Assembly: GCF_036324505.1 (NCBI RefSeq) | Contig: NC_086354.1 | Coordinates: 23,034,207 to 23,098,206 of the forward strand | Direction of reading: 5' to 3' | Source of the DNA: Eleginops maclovinus | Lineage: Eukaryota; Chordata; Actinopteri; Perciformes; Eleginopidae | Length of the DNA: 64,000 nucleotides | Shown here: positions 13,952 to 34,460 of the stretch, one piece after another | Layout of the letters: each line of letters starts with the position of its first letter | Position numbering within the stretch: position 1 is the first letter of the stretch | The notes under the pieces: generated by a model | Databases searched by the model: none | Seen by the model: only the letters and a program-made list of their open reading frames with translations | What the model was told of the DNA's origin: nothing | Position numbers and translations under genes: made by a program

Positions 13952-13981
<30 letters not shown>
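13952..13981 (+). repeat. (AAC)10 microsatellite
   Basis: Pure trinucleotide array of about 30 bp. Confidence 0.95.
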
Positions 13982-13982
<1 letters not shown>

Positions 13983-14025
13983 TGTTAATTATTCTGTTTT
14001 ACTGCTGGTTTTATGTTGCTGGTTA

Positions 14026-14142
14026 TTAGGGGTGGGGGAAATAATCGATACAGAAATGCGCCATATCGTATCGCAATACTTAGCATATCGTAGAATCGCG
14101 ATTCTATCGTGTCGTGGGGACCCTGGTGATTCCCACCCCTAA
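14026..14142. mobile_element. Short MITE with perfect 11-bp terminal inverted repeats
   Basis: The ends are TTAGGGGTGGG (14026-14036) and CCCACCCCTAA (14132-14142), exact inverted repeats. The interior is a string of tatcg/atcga words with a perfect 16-bp palindrome TAGAATCGCGATTCTA at 14091-14106. This matches a repeat type I know from many fish genomes. No clear target-site duplication was resolved. Confidence 0.75.
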
Positions 14143-14911
14143 CGTGCATGACTCAATTTATATGACAAGTTTTGTCGCACCACTGCGAAAGGTGAAATAC
14201 TCCATCAGTTCCCCCGTTCATATGTTTTATGCAAATCCAGAGCAGGCAGTGATTGAAGACACACACTGCTCTCCTCAGATGTGAGATTACCATATGTTTT
14301 TTTCTGAGCAGCGAGGAGAGTCACGGCTGTGTGTTTGATAATGTGTGTGTTTCGCCTCCCCGCTGAAAGGAGCACAGAGAGGAGGCAGTGTGGCTGTTTG
14401 CATCATGCTCCCAGTCAGACTTATCTCTGTTATGACGACCGAGCTTGTTGGAGTGTGCTTCTGTATCTCTGTTTGCATCATCTTCTCCTAAAGTCTCTGC
14501 TGTGGCAACTGAGCTAAATAAAATCCATGTGTGTGTGAGAGAGAGTGTGTGTGTGTCAGGGGATGAACAGTCAGTGAGCAGGAAGGGACTTCGGACTTCT
14601 TGCTCAATGTCTGACACAAGGGTCCATCCTTTGGCATTTTAGTTATTATAGCATTTTAATTCCCAGATATTATTACACCCTTCCCTCAGACTTCATTTGC
14701 TAGTTTAAGATTCTGGAGGGTTTTCTTCACGTAGAGACATCTGGAAATCTGTTACCTCGAAAATAAACCACCGCCTCATGTGAATTTGGAAATAGCAAAC
14801 CATTTTTTCATTTAATTACGCAAGGGCCTTTCATCCACTTCTGCAGACTGAAGGCTCGCCAGATTCAGCAGCTCTGCAAACATGGAAGCCATTTGCGCAA
14901 GGGATCAAACC

Positions 14912-14914
<3 letters not shown>
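14143..14914. other. Gene-free intron stretch
   Basis: Unique-looking DNA with short TG runs (14340, 14528-14557). Nothing else recognised. Confidence 0.55.

Positions 14915-14990
<76 letters not shown>
14915..14990 (+). repeat. (GT)38 microsatellite
   Basis: Pure 76-bp GT array. Confidence 0.98.
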
Positions 14991-14992
<2 letters not shown>

Positions 14993-15290
14993 AGATCTTT
15001 TGATTCGGACAAACAAAAACATTTTTTGAAACATTTTCAAAATGGATTTTGTATGGTTTTACAAATTGAATGTACATTATATTCATATAGTCCATCACAC
15101 AAGAAGGTCTACATGTATATTTTTATACTGTATGACATATGGAGACAATAGCTGCAAGATCAGTGTTAATTTGAGTTGAACAATTTGGGGAAAATAACAT
15201 ATTTCAGGATAATAGTGCAGCCTTATACCGGTAATGTCCTTAAAAAATACCACAACTGACTTGCTACAGCAGTAGTTCATCTCCTATAGT

Positions 15291-18140
<2,850 letters not shown>

Positions 18141-18179
18141 AGTGTGTGTGTGTGTGTGTGTGTGTGGGGGGGGGGGGGG
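18141..18179 (+). repeat. (GT)n followed by a 14-G run
   Basis: A GT array of about 26 bp runs straight into 14 consecutive G (18166-18179). Such homopolymers are prone to length errors in assembly. Confidence 0.95.
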
Positions 18180-18424
18180 TCAGCCTGTTGTTGCTGCAGA
18201 GGCTGAAGTTAGCAGTTTGTTTGCCAAAGAAGCTATTTTTTAACAATAAACACTTTTTCTAGTATTACGTTACATTTAGTCAACACTTTTCAAATTTCAA
18301 ATAAGGCAAACTTTTGAAGTGCCAAATAAATCAATCTATTCTTTCTATTCTAAGCTTCAGGGACGCCTCTCTGCACCCTCCTCTGTCAGAAACAAAAACT
18401 GAAGCAGCACTGAATGTTGAACTC

Positions 18425-18610
18425 TGATGAAGCAGGGATCGGTTTGGGAAACGCAGGTTCGCCGGTTCAAGTCCCAGAACGGACCAAGAACAAAGACTCG
18501 ACTGGTACTCCTGAGCGCTGCATCCTTGAGCAAGGTACCAGACTCCTAATATGATCCGCCAGTGCCGTTTATTAGCTTCCCGTTACTCCCAATTCTAGGA
18601 TTAAATAGGC
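18425..18610 (+). mobile_element. tRNA-derived SINE remnant
   Basis: Has a B box GGTTCAAGTCC (18464-18474), then cccagaacggaccaag and ccttgagcaaggtacc. The words shared with 23690-23870 (cccagtacggaccaaag and ccttgagcaaggcacc) identify one SINE family. The copy is diverged and lacks a clear A box. Confidence 0.6.
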
Positions 18611-19313
18611 TCTAAATTTCAAAAATATGTGGGGTGCTGTGAACATTTATCTGTGTGCAAGAAATAAAGAGGAATTCATTTGAATCCTCTATTTTTATTT
18701 TCCTTTAAAAAGAGGAAAATAAGTCAGCGCTGATTCCTGTCTTTCACCTACAGTACAGATCTTGATGTACAAAAAAACAATCTAAGCTAGGCTCTTTGAT
18801 TGAGGCTTTAAAAAGCTACGAAAATGAGCACCTTCTGGAGGCTGATATCTAAAACACTGCATGGAAACAGACAACGGGAAAGCTTTTTATTTGCCTGCAG
18901 AATGCGATGTGATTTTATTAGAAACATGCACTGACACAACACTGCCACATGGGGGCGGTAGAGGTCCCTTTTTATTTCTACTTCAGCATCATGATGGTTA
19001 AAGTTTTTTATTATGAGGATCAATTTAGAGCCAAAAGCATGAAAGTACACTTGAGCCTCAAAACTGGGTCGATTGATCCATTACAGATGGTATCAAGTGA
19101 GTCGGAAAACCAACGTTTTAAACTATTTTCCTCTTTAGGCAAAAGACGTGAACAGTGTGAATCAGCATATTACTTGATGACAAGACAAAAAGTTCTGGAA
19201 AACTTTTGGGGGGGCAAAATATTAACAAAGAAAATCAGAGATGCAACATTTGAGGGGAAGAAAGGGAGGGAAGAAGAGAATAGATAGAGGATGGGGGAGT
19301 CTTAATCACATTA

Positions 19314-19314
<1 letters not shown>
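18611..19314. other. Gene-free intron stretch
   Basis: Unique-looking DNA. The 112-codon plus-strand frame at 18949-19287 has no recognisable features. Confidence 0.5.

Positions 19315-19350
<36 letters not shown>
19315..19350 (+). repeat. (CA)18 microsatellite
   Basis: Pure CA array of about 36 bp. Confidence 0.97.
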
Positions 19351-19351
<1 letters not shown>

Positions 19352-20229
19352 CGCATCTGTTGTGAGCGGCTCTAATCCCCACACTCCTGTTGACTCCTCA
19401 AACATTGTCCTTGTCTCCTCCTGACACTTTTCCCACCACAATTAAGATTAAAGGCTTAATCCAGAGCCAATCCAGTGAACCCCCGCAGAGCTACATCTGT
19501 GGGGTCTTCCATTAAATAACCCCCACCAAACAATAGTTTTCAGGAGGAATCTTTTCCCTTTTTTGGCAGTTCTTATCTGCTCTTCTTGCAGATTGGACGA
19601 GAAACTTTGTTTGGCAATTTCCTAGATGTACAGGGTATGATTACTCATGTATGAATGCTACACAAGACAGGAAAATAGAGGGACATTTTTAAAAGTCGAA
19701 ATGTATATATCGGTCCACTGCAAGACTTCTCTGTTTGCCGCTGCCTCTTATTGAATCCAACAACCATTCATATCTTAAACTGCACCTTGACTTTTACTTT
19801 TGTATTTTATTCCCCTCTGTCATTCAGGATGTCCGTTCCTGTTATATTTAGTCGCCATGCTAAAGCTCCAGGAGCCGGTGTTGAATGAACCCACATTGCT
19901 TAAGGTATCATGAACTAATATAGGTACGGGAAGCTGGAACAAATCCGAGCTAATATGAGGGGATGGTATCTTATTAACATCCCAGGTATTCACGGGGGAT
20001 GCCAGGGGATGCCTTTGGAGGGGGAGTGTGGTCTCCATATGGCGGGACCTCTGAGTTTACTAATGTATAACATCTCCACGTCATACAGTATGGTCCGATA
20101 TAAATAGACCAAACACAAACATCTCATATTACAAATGTTTTCCACAGCATGTCATGGTTTTCATCACTCCTGTGGTTTATATCTTATATATCATCTGATT
20201 TGAATTTGGACACCCAGCTCTAATGATGT
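19351..20229. other. Gene-free intron stretch
   Basis: Unique-looking DNA. Nothing recognised. Confidence 0.5.
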
Positions 20230-20465
20230 GCAATCAGTGCATTCATACAGGTAGAGCATTTATATTTATATACACACTGTATTTATTGCACTACAGACAT
20301 TTTAATATATGGATTTCTTATTCTTGACTATTAATGTGCACATCATTTATTTTACTAGTCATTGTTTTTATTTCTTTGACTTCTTACTTATTTTATCCTA
20401 TATGTTTTTTTTAATGGAGTGTCACAAAATCCAAATCCCCTCCAGGTTGAATAAAGAATTATATT
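20230..20465 (+). repeat. Possible retroelement 3' tail
   Basis: An AT-rich run with tatttattgcactacagacat followed later by ggagtgtcacaaaatccaaa and ggttgaataaagaattatat. It resembles the 3' ends of fish LINE-like elements that finish in aataaag. No reverse transcriptase remnant was seen. Confidence 0.3.
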
Positions 20466-21690
20466 ATTGTCAAAGGCGGTCATTTCTCCGTGTCCATGTA
20501 CGGTGTTTTTGCACTCGAGTTGTTGTGGGTTCTCTGGTCCCTGAGCCCTGACTTAAGGGACGGTGGGGGGAGTGGGGTGGGGGACACACTTCTCTTTGTT
20601 ACCACAGAAGGAGATGACAGCCTGCTGCCGTTACCTCACTGCTGACCTGTGCGCTTACGGGCACTATGTGGGCCGGACAAAAACAAACACACAAAGACGC
20701 AACACACCGAGTGTAAACAACCTTTACATCCATTGGTATACACACTCACACACACACTATTGAGTAATCATGACTCAGGTGTGTGTGGGAGACAATAACC
20801 CAAGGTTAAATGCTGAGACGGCTTAAGAGTGTGTGAGTCATCGCTCCACAAAGCACCTTGAGACTTATTCCTCAGGCAGATTTCTAAAAAGGACTTCATG
20901 TTCTGTTTAATTCAGGGAAATAAAGACAATAATTACCTTTCTTTTTTTACCAAAGTAACTCTCTTTTAGTCGTGCTCATCTGTTGTGTTTGGTCCTGTTG
21001 CAGCGACGGGTCTATTTGAAGTTACTGTGAGACCACACTGCACTAGAGAGCATAATGGGAGACACGATTACTGCTCGCTAGGGAACTTATCCATAAATCC
21101 GGAAGCTCACATTGTTTGCAGGATGCTACGGTTGTTATGAAATCCCTCAGCTCCCCAGATGATCTATGAGCAGCTCCTTAATAGCTCCTAACAGGTCCTG
21201 ACGTGGATCCAGGAGAGGTCCGACACATCAGACTACAGCCCTCTACTCCCAAAGATATAAACCACGGAATAAAAAACAGAGGATTTTGTTTTAAAAAGAC
21301 AAAGTTATTTCTGAAAAAGTACATTTGTTTTTGGCTCGTATAAGCTCTATGAAAAGGACTAAATATAGTGAACCATGAATGAATAAAATGCCTAACTTTA
21401 TTCCACTATTAACAGTTCAAATGTGACTTGTGTGGTTGCACATTTTAAAACTTAGGGGCAGAAAATACAGGTTTCAGATTTGAGTTTTACGTTCATTTGA
21501 TTTATTTTCTCTGAATATGAAATTAAACCCTTATTTTTTAAAAGCTGTTTCAAAGAGGTCTATTTAATAATTGGGTACTTGTATATTATATGTGCTTTTT
21601 GCAGAATATTATCTCAATTTTGACTATAAATGACCTTATAAGAACCAACTTTTAAGGTCATTTTACAAGAATACAGGGTTTTGGATCTTA
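20466..21690. other. Gene-free intron stretch
   Basis: Unique-looking DNA with a G-rich patch at 20560-20582. Nothing else recognised. Confidence 0.5.
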
Positions 21691-21797
21691 TTAGGCTGCA
21701 GGATTTGGGGGAAAAATGATATCTTTAACTGATTTTGGATATTTGTTTCCATATTGCAATTTTTTTAATTAAATTTGGATCAACTGTGCAGCTCTAT
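21691..21797 (+). mobile_element. Short MITE-like element (ggctgcaggatttggggg)
   Basis: Runs from ttaggctgcaggatttgg to tggatcaactgtgcagctct. Its ends are roughly complementary (ggctgca and tgcagctc). It belongs to the common fish group whose complete copies begin agggctgcacgatt and end cagccctaa. Confidence 0.5.
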
Positions 21798-22447
21798 AGA
21801 GTATCATCTCATCAGGGAGCTTACTCCACCGTCTAAATGCCAATGAATGTACAGTAGGTGTCTTTTTTTTTATCCCTTTAGAGCAGCAAATCCAACCAGG
21901 GACGCTGACTGTCACACATGCTTTTCTACCCAGAAGCCACCTTGCAGGAATCTCCCATAAGGCTTTGCAGCAGGGTGAGTGGTGCCAGTGTCTGCAGAGC
22001 ACAGAGGTGGGCTGTCTGAACTCGACCTCCCCAGTTTAAACTGCTCTTAAAACATTGTTTGCACGTGTTAAAACACATACAGCGTTTTCATTCAGGAGCG
22101 CTTGTTGCCCGAACGTAAAAATCTTGATGGATTTCCAGAGAACCAGAGGAGAAAGGAGGGCGTGTTAGGACACAAAATAATCCCCTCAGAGTGAAGCAAT
22201 GGCATAAATAAATCTTTTGACGGCATTTACATGTAATCAATTGCATTGTTGAAGGGGATTTCATTTAATGATGCTTGAGAATAAAAACCATTTGAAGTTT
22301 GGTTTGCCCTCCAGGAAGGATTTGAGCTTGTGAAAAGATGTGTGAATAACATTACTCAGGGTGACAATGGATGCATAATCATCCGTTATCTTACCAGTTA
22401 GACTGATATACAACTGATTTATCAAACACATACTTTTAATATCTATC
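21798..22447. other. Gene-free intron stretch
   Basis: Unique-looking DNA. Nothing recognised. Confidence 0.5.
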
Positions 22448-22845
22448 AGGGTTTTGTCTAAGCATGCGCCCTCAAACCAAAATGCTGATCGTCCATGTGA
22501 AATGTTGAAGTGATGCCAGAAAACAATCTCTCTGTGGGCCAGAAAGGGTTTAATGAGTCCAGAAATATGAGATGGGGTCAGATGTCTGGTCAGACGGCAG
22601 AGACAGCTTACTGAGAATAAATAGGGGATGGATGTCCGGTGGGTCTGCGGGGGACGAGTGGCAGGCAGCAGGCTGACACTGAGACTGAGATTTCTGATCC
22701 TTTCTTTCACTCTCCTTTTTTCTGGAGAGGAAGTAAAGAACCGGAGCTCTGGATTGATTTGTAGTTTGAGGTGCAATTTATGACTCAGCAGCTTTAAGAC
22801 GTGAAGACACTATTATTTTCTGCTTCGCTCTGAAGCAGGATTTAT
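22448..22845 (+). mobile_element. hAT-like non-autonomous element, copy A
   Basis: Starts CAGGGTTTTG and shares long near-identical blocks with 31945-32307 and, inverted, 40631-41045: gatggggtcagatgtctgg, aataggggatggatgtccgg, gtggcaggcagcaggctgac, ctctggagtype sequence ggagctctggatt. It is cut off after gaagcaggattt, so the right TIR is missing. The open minus-strand frame over it is not conserved among copies. Confidence 0.8.
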
Positions 22846-23069
22846 CCCCATACTTTATTTTTCTAGAACAACTCTATTTTATGGCAGTTCATAGACTTCT
22901 GGCGACTACATTATCATCAGCTGCTTTCCTGCTTGACACACAGGACTTCTCAACGCATGCAAACACAAAGCATGTCTGCCTCGTAGTTTCTGTGTCACCC
23001 AGGCCGAGTCTGGTATAAAGTTGTCATCTTGTTCTCATTAGGAGGCTGGAGAGAGGGAGGAAGAAAGGG
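22846..23069. other. Short unique stretch
   Basis: Nothing recognised before the GGA array. Confidence 0.5.
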
Positions 23070-23115
23070 GAGGAGGAGGAGGAGGAGGAGGAGGAGGAGG
23101 AGGAGGAGGAGGAGG
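23070..23115 (+). repeat. (GGA)15 microsatellite
   Basis: Trinucleotide array giving a spurious Arg run in translation. It is purine-only and could form a triplex. Confidence 0.95.
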
Positions 23116-23689
23116 GCCAGCCTGGAACAAATGAGGTCATCACCAACACTCGCTCAGGAAGATCTGTGGGGCTGGAGGAGGGGTCGCCCGGGTGTGGTGA
23201 AAGAAAGGAAAGACACTCCTCCGTGTGAGTTACAGGGAAAAATAGGAAAGGAAATCACAGCTTCGGTTATATGAGATGACATACTGCATATTTACTTCAG
23301 GTTTTCTGGAATGGCAATGGTTAAACTGGACAGGAAGTGTGCAGGAAGTGATGTCATGCTATATCTACTTACAGCAGTGTTAAGAAGAGGGGGAAAATGT
23401 AGTGACAAAGAAAGGTTTTTGTTTTACTACTGGACATGATTTGGCTGACCTCTCATTCATCCCAAACATGTTTCTGTTGGAGGAGTTCCACACAGGCACA
23501 TGTCCAAACTAATATCCTACCTAGATATAGCACGATCTGTCCCTTTGGATGGAGTCAGAAAGAGGAAACGGCTGTGTTTCCTTTCAAAGTTCGCTTTGTC
23601 AGCGGCCGAAAACTGACATTCATTCAGTCTTAAGTGGCACCAAGTAATGGCACCTGAAAGTGCAAATCTGTCTGCTCTGTTCGAAGACA
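23116..23689. other. Gene-free intron stretch
   Basis: Unique-looking DNA. Nothing recognised. Confidence 0.5.
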
Positions 23690-23875
23690 AATGATCATGA
23701 TGAGGATGATCATGGTCACCAGAAAGCCACTGGTTTGAGTCCCAGTACGGACCAAAGAAAACCCTTTAAAAAACAACACATAGTCCTTGAGCAAGGCACC
23801 GAACCCCCAACTTCTCCAGGGCGCTGAAAGACGTTTGAGGAGCTGAATTTCCTCTTGTGGGTTTAATAAAGTGTG
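23690..23875 (+). mobile_element. tRNA-derived SINE remnant
   Basis: Has a degenerate B box GGTTTGAGTCC (23732), followed by cccagtacggaccaaag and ccttgagcaaggcaccgaac and ctccagggcgctg. This is a set I know from widespread fish SINEs, and it is related to the copy at 18425. Confidence 0.65.
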
Positions 23876-25067
23876 TCTTCTTCTTCCTGTCTAGGTCTAC
23901 CGAAATTAAGCTTACACTATGATCATCACATTATTAATTATTATGTATTAACTGATAAGAAAACAGTCAGGAGAGAGCTTTTTTATCTATTCGAAATACT
24001 CCTCTTTCATATTCAGCAGCAGTCTGCAGTAACGAGTCTCGCTGGGATTCAGTTTCACTCTCTCTGCAGGAAATCAATATCCACTACAGACACAACAAAC
24101 GGGACGGATAAAGAGACACGGCGTCGATACGTGTAAACACTCGAGCGGTTTTAAAGCTGTCAGCGGAAACCGGCTCTACCGTAAGAGGAGGAGAGGCGGA
24201 AGATTATGCATGCCTGTCTGGGATGAGACTGTGCACACACAAAGCGCATGCTGGGAGTAGCTCCGACCCGGCGCTAATTGTAAGCAGTTTAACGCAAATT
24301 ATTGTTTAGCGAGGAAGAACTGTTGAAATTACAGAATATCTTACAACATGGATGTGTTTGCAGTTTAAATGATGGTGAAACCAATGAAATCTGAGTCAGT
24401 GTTAGGAAAGAAATCCTTGTATGGATCAAAAGTGTTTCAATAATCAATCAAATCACAACTCGAATGATCTCATATCTTGTAACTGGGACTGTAAATATGG
24501 CGGTTACTCAGTAGCAATTCCCCAGCTTTAAATGACACTCGATTGTTCTCACAAGGTGTTAAATCACTAACACACACACACACACACACACGCACACACA
24601 CACAAATATGTGTCTGGTAGCCCGTCTGTCTGTCCGTCTGTTGGTGTGCTGTGACACGACGGAGACTGAAGGAGTCATTTTAAGAAACTCCTCCAGGTTT
24701 ATTTAACCTCCCGGCCCCTCCTGTCCGTCTCGTCGGCCTCCTGGGCTACGTCTATATTCAGCTCGGACCCGGATATTGTCTGGATAGAGAGTTAACACAC
24801 CAAGAAAACTCCAGATTTTTTTTGTGTGAGACATTTGTTCAAGTTAAGGGTTGGAAAGAGATCACTAGTCCTTCACACTGTATACAAAATGAGAAAACAC
24901 ACTCGCTTCACACACACGATAAAACAAGGCCAAATATGTTCAGCTGCAGCAACGGTACACACACAGCTTACATTTCAGATCATCTGTCACACACACACAC
25001 ACACACAGACTGGGTCACGCATGTCAGTGATGGAGTAGCAGCGAGTGCAGCTGTGTGGCACAACCTA

Positions 25068-25069
<2 letters not shown>
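23876..25069. other. Gene-free intron stretch with short CA arrays
   Basis: CA runs lie at about 24570-24604 (impure) and 24989-25008. The 24670-24790 part is C/T-rich with several CpGs, but no promoter or exon is supported. Confidence 0.5.

Positions 25070-25100
<31 letters not shown>
25070..25100 (+). repeat. (CA)15 microsatellite
   Basis: Pure CA array. A TG array follows about 100 bp later. Confidence 0.95.
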
Positions 25101-25102
<2 letters not shown>

Positions 25103-25198
25103 AATGTGGTGATGGCACTGCCCAGGTGTCATGGTTGAGGGTCATGACATCGGTGCAGGAGGGTGTGCAGGGACGAGCCTGTCACCGGACACCTGGGG

Positions 25199-25203
25199 TA
25201 TGT

Positions 25204-25238
<35 letters not shown>

Positions 25239-25256
25239 AGCGCGTGCGTGCGTGTG
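25199..25256 (+). repeat. (TG)n then (CGTG)n microsatellite
   Basis: An array from 25199, pure over 25210-25236, passing into caagcgcgtgcgtgcgtgtg. It faces the CA array at 25070-25100. Confidence 0.95.
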
Positions 25257-26247
25257 TTAAAATGTGTGTGCCTCTGTGGGAATGTGTGCTCATAATACGT
25301 TTTATTATCTCCACCCTGTCCAAACATTGTTTTTCCAAATAAAATACAGCATCGTAAATTTTAAATAAGGCTAATATTTAAAATGGGATCTGAGAGCGTG
25401 GAGGTACAATAGATATACATTTAGTTTATATTAAATCTATTCTCGTGATGCATCTTTCAAAATATATAGATTATATTCAGGATATTATTATTGTCTGTCC
25501 AAACAAATAGGACAACATGCACAGTTATTATTTAGCTTTTCATCCTGAATGGATTACAAATATATAAAAGAGGCTAATAAATACAATTTAAAATAGGGGT
25601 CCAAAAAGTCAAATGATTCAAACATAAGCCCTCTTTTCAGATTAATAATAAATAAATAGGAAATACACGTGGCATTGTTTTAAAGATGGTTCCATGGATT
25701 CCTGCTGTTTAATAAACCCAAATAGTTCTTAAGAAGCGTCATTAACCAAAACTATGTTGCAGCTAGCCAATCAGAAACGAGTATTCCCCTGGCTTCAGCA
25801 CGATGACCATCAGCTGAACTAGCACAGACCCAGCTGCTGGTAGAAAGAGGGTTTGTCCTGACCGGGCGGGGTGAATAAAGTTCCTGCTGCTCCCTCAGTG
25901 TGAGAGGAGGACGGTAAGGAAGGAGGGGAAGGAAGATGATCGGATGGAAAGATGGCGTCTGGAAAAACATTCTGTGAGTCGGAAAGCCAAGCCACGACTT
26001 TTCCTGGCATGGACGATGCAAACTGTATCTACACAAAGCCCGACACACACTTTTTGATCCCCACTCTAACAGCACAGCACTATAACCGCACAGCATATAC
26101 ACTCCCAGGATGAAGGCTGTGTGTGTTTGGTTCCAGTGTAAGCTAATAAAAGTGTCCCTGTGTGACGGGTCGCACTTTAAAAAGCTCCCGTGGAATGGCA
26201 GAGATGAGTCACAGCTGCCAGCAGACCACCATCATGTTCAGCAGGAC

Positions 26248-26249
<2 letters not shown>
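25257..26249. other. Gene-free intron stretch
   Basis: AT-rich. Two similar short pieces, taaataaggctaatattt near 25362 and aagaggctaataaatac near 25567, hint at a small local duplication. Nothing else recognised. Confidence 0.45.

Positions 26250-26285
<36 letters not shown>
26250..26285 (+). repeat. (AC)18 microsatellite
   Basis: Pure array of about 36 bp. A shorter one lies at 26418-26438. Confidence 0.95.
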
Positions 26286-26287
<2 letters not shown>

Positions 26288-27005
26288 TTGACGGGAAAAA
26301 TGTAGCCTGTTGTGTAAAATCATCCACTTCAAAGTCGCTGTGAGACGCCATATCGACATGGAGACTGCTAGAAAAACATTTCCAGTATGTACACATCACC
26401 AACAAGCATTTGGGAAACACAACACACACACACACACATATGCACACACAAGCTGTAGAAGAGAGAGATGAACTAGACGGAGGTGAAACAGCTGTCAGAT
26501 GCAGCCGTGTCTGTCCCTTCATCTCCCTCTTTGTCTCCTCTCTGTTTCCGCCATCATTAGACTATGGTGTTCGCTCAAAGACAAACTACATAATCCAATT
26601 GATTTGTTGGACATAATAAAAGAAAAGCATGACTTCATTTCATTTCCCCAAACCCGAGCAGCTGTGGGAAGGGTCAGAGGTCAGGAGTCAGACACACTTG
26701 TGGGCGGATACACACCACCACACAGAAGCTGGATTATGCTCTCTAGGGCTGCTCAGTTTAATGCTTATTTCTTGGGGGGGGGGGAGGTTAATCTTCCAAA
26801 GGCAGTGTAATGGATGTTTTGAATAAGTTCAAAAGAGTAGTATCAGTAGACAAATGTTCTTCAGTTAAGCTCTATATTGAAAGCTTAATATCTGTTTAAG
26901 TATGATCAATGATGCATATCATAGGTTCTCCTTCCGCAGTACCCAGAGCTTATTTATACACACTTGATGCACAAACACTCACAAACAGCTGTGCTCTCTG
27001 TAGAC
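26286..27005. other. Gene-free intron stretch
   Basis: Includes an 11-G run at 26774-26784 just after ctctagggctgctcagttt, which may be a MITE end scrap. Nothing else recognised. Confidence 0.5.
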
Positions 27006-27036
27006 ACTCTCTCTCTCTCTCTCTCTCTCCCTCTCA
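27006..27036 (+). repeat. (CT)n microsatellite
   Basis: CT array of about 30 bp with one interruption. Confidence 0.95.
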
Positions 27037-28785
<1,749 letters not shown>

Positions 28786-28894
28786 CAAAATGCCTGTAGG
28801 GACGGAGCAGTGAGGGGTACAGAAAGAGAGATGGATGTGAAGAGATAGCACGATGACAGCTTGTTGAGAGGGAACACACACACACACACACACA

Positions 28895-31944
<3,050 letters not shown>

Positions 31945-32307
31945 AAAAGCAGCAATATGAAGATGGGGTCAGATGTCTGGTCAGACGGCAGAGACAGCTT
32001 ACGGAGAATAAATAGGGGATGGATGTCCGGTGGGTCTGCAGGGGGACGAGTGGCAGGCAGCAGGCTGACACTGAAACTGAGATTTCTGATCCTTTCTTTA
32101 CTCTCCTTCTTTCTGGAGAGGAAGTAAAGGAACAGGAGCTCTGGATCTATTTGTTGTTGGAGGTGCGATATATGACTCAGCAGCTTTAAGACACTATTAT
32201 TTTCTGCTTCGCTCTGATGCAGGATTTTGGCCGGAAAGTGGGCGGGGCTTAATTTAGGTGGGAAGTGATGTTAGCGCCTCATGCGATATTTTTGTAGAAA
32301 ACCCCTG
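31945..32307 (+). mobile_element. hAT-like non-autonomous element, copy B (left-truncated)
   Basis: Enters the family at atgaagatggggtcagatg and keeps the right end: gatgcaggattttggccgg, aagtgggcggggcttaa, gcgatatttttgtagaaaac, then cccctg. The right terminus is the complement of the CAGGGTTTT end. The left end is missing. Confidence 0.8.
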
Positions 32308-33004
<697 letters not shown>

Positions 33005-34107
33005 TTGTTATTTTCTTGTTTCTAAAAACAGATAGCTTTAGAAAGGAAACTCATTCGTTCACAAATTGAACTTTAGGTGTCATGGGAAATGGATCCCCAG
33101 TTCAATATTTTGAATTAAATTCAACCAGATATCATTCAAGTGTTTTTGTTTTGGATAAATTAAGTCATTTCCTGTAAATATTAAAACATATACAGACTGA
33201 ATTATGGTAGAAGAACACCGACACAATATATTATACTGTCTTAGAATCTTGTCTCTTACAACCAAACCCCATATTGTTCATTCAAACTATCAAAAAAATA
33301 CAAATCATTGTCACTTAAACACCCTCAAAAAGCCTAAAATAAAGTGTATTTGATTCAGTTTTTTTAAGTACAAATGTGACCAATATTTGAGCAGATGGGA
33401 TGAAAATGAAATTATTTTCATTTGAAAGGAACACAAGAAACAACAACCACATGACAACAAAGCTGAAATAAGTAAAAGACAATACCTGACATGTCATTAC
33501 TTAAAAAAGCACGCAAATTAAAAAACATCACTTAAATAGAAAGTGAAAATAATATAAATACAAAACATTGCTCGCAGTTTTTGTCACATGTGCACAGAAA
33601 TATATATATGTATGCAGGCCTTACTCCAGACAAACAACAATAAAACATGAGGACTCCAGACTGCAGACCGTCCTAAGTTTAGATTGGAAGAAGCGTGTTG
33701 TGTTGGTCGTTGATATGCGTGCGTCTGTGTGGGCTTATTATGCGCGGTGGTTTCCTATATCCACTTCATATAGCCTGGTGTGTGTCTGCTGGGACTGGGC
33801 AGGGCATGCCACATCAAAGACTGCGTAAAAAATGTTGTGTGTGTGTGTTAGTGTGTCAATCTGTGGCAGCCGAGTACAAAATAGCTCACAGCTAAATGTC
33901 ACCGTGCCAAACTTATGACAGCAGACAGTGGCATAGTAAACAGGGTCAGAGGCGGGAGCACACGAGCTGTGATGTGGTGTACTTCCACTCAAAGACAGAA
34001 ATGGATTCCTCCCATCTTTACGATTTAATTACCCTCATAAAAGCCACTTTAGTACTTATTTATATTGTGAAATGTTATGTTGGCATGAGTAAATAGTTGT
34101 TGAATAA
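33005..34107. other. Gene-free intron stretch
   Basis: AT-rich unique DNA. Nothing recognised. Confidence 0.5.
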
Positions 34108-34460
34108 GGTTTTCCATTTCCTGTAGTGTGTAATATAGATTTTAGTGCATGTAAATGGACTCAAAGTCTAAATTCCATCCCCTCCCCCCGCCTGAACGCC
34201 TCCATTGGACTCCTTTGTTTACTTCAGTCAAATAATGACATCACTATGTTACACTCGCGCTTCTTTTGGCTAGCGCTCCAACACATGTGATACTGTAGGC
34301 TAAGTGGTTGACCAATCACAACAGAGCCCACCAGCTAACCAATCAGAGCCGACTGGGCTCTGGTTTCAGACAGAAGGTGAAAAGAGGAGCTGCAGCACAG
34401 GCAGGATGAGAAACATAAAGAGCTTTCTGAACATTAAAGCATGGAGGACATTTACAAAAT
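34108..34460 (+). repeat. Interspersed repeat upstream of the nested gene, carrying two CCAAT boxes
   Basis: The left edge (ggttttccatttcctgtag, then tgcatgtaaatgg) matches a second copy in this window at 41092-41156 (ggttttccctttcctgtag, then tgcatgtcaacgg). The remainder, including the two CCAAT motifs at about 34310-34345 and the part ending in acattaaagcatgg, resembles a repeat I know as very common in fish genomes. The stretch ends about 145 bp before the first in-frame GTG and about 315 bp before the ATG of the nested gene. It could therefore supply its promoter. The exact borders are uncertain. Confidence 0.6.
34308..34346 (+). promoter_or_regulatory. Paired CCAAT boxes, possible promoter of the nested gene
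   Basis: Two ACCAATCA-type motifs lie in the same orientation about 30 bp apart (gaccaatcaca and aaccaatcagag). This is a typical NF-Y arrangement in TATA-less promoters. They lie 430-470 bp upstream of the ATG at 34776. No TATA box is clear. Because they sit in a repeat they may simply be inherited from it. Confidence 0.35.

Noticed and set aside
18464..18474. tRNA gene suggested by a B box (also at 12220, 23732, 61188)
   Set aside because: No cloverleaf partner arms, and the surrounding words are those of SINEs.
23029..23274. Arg-run frame
   Set aside because: Translation of the (GGA)n microsatellite.
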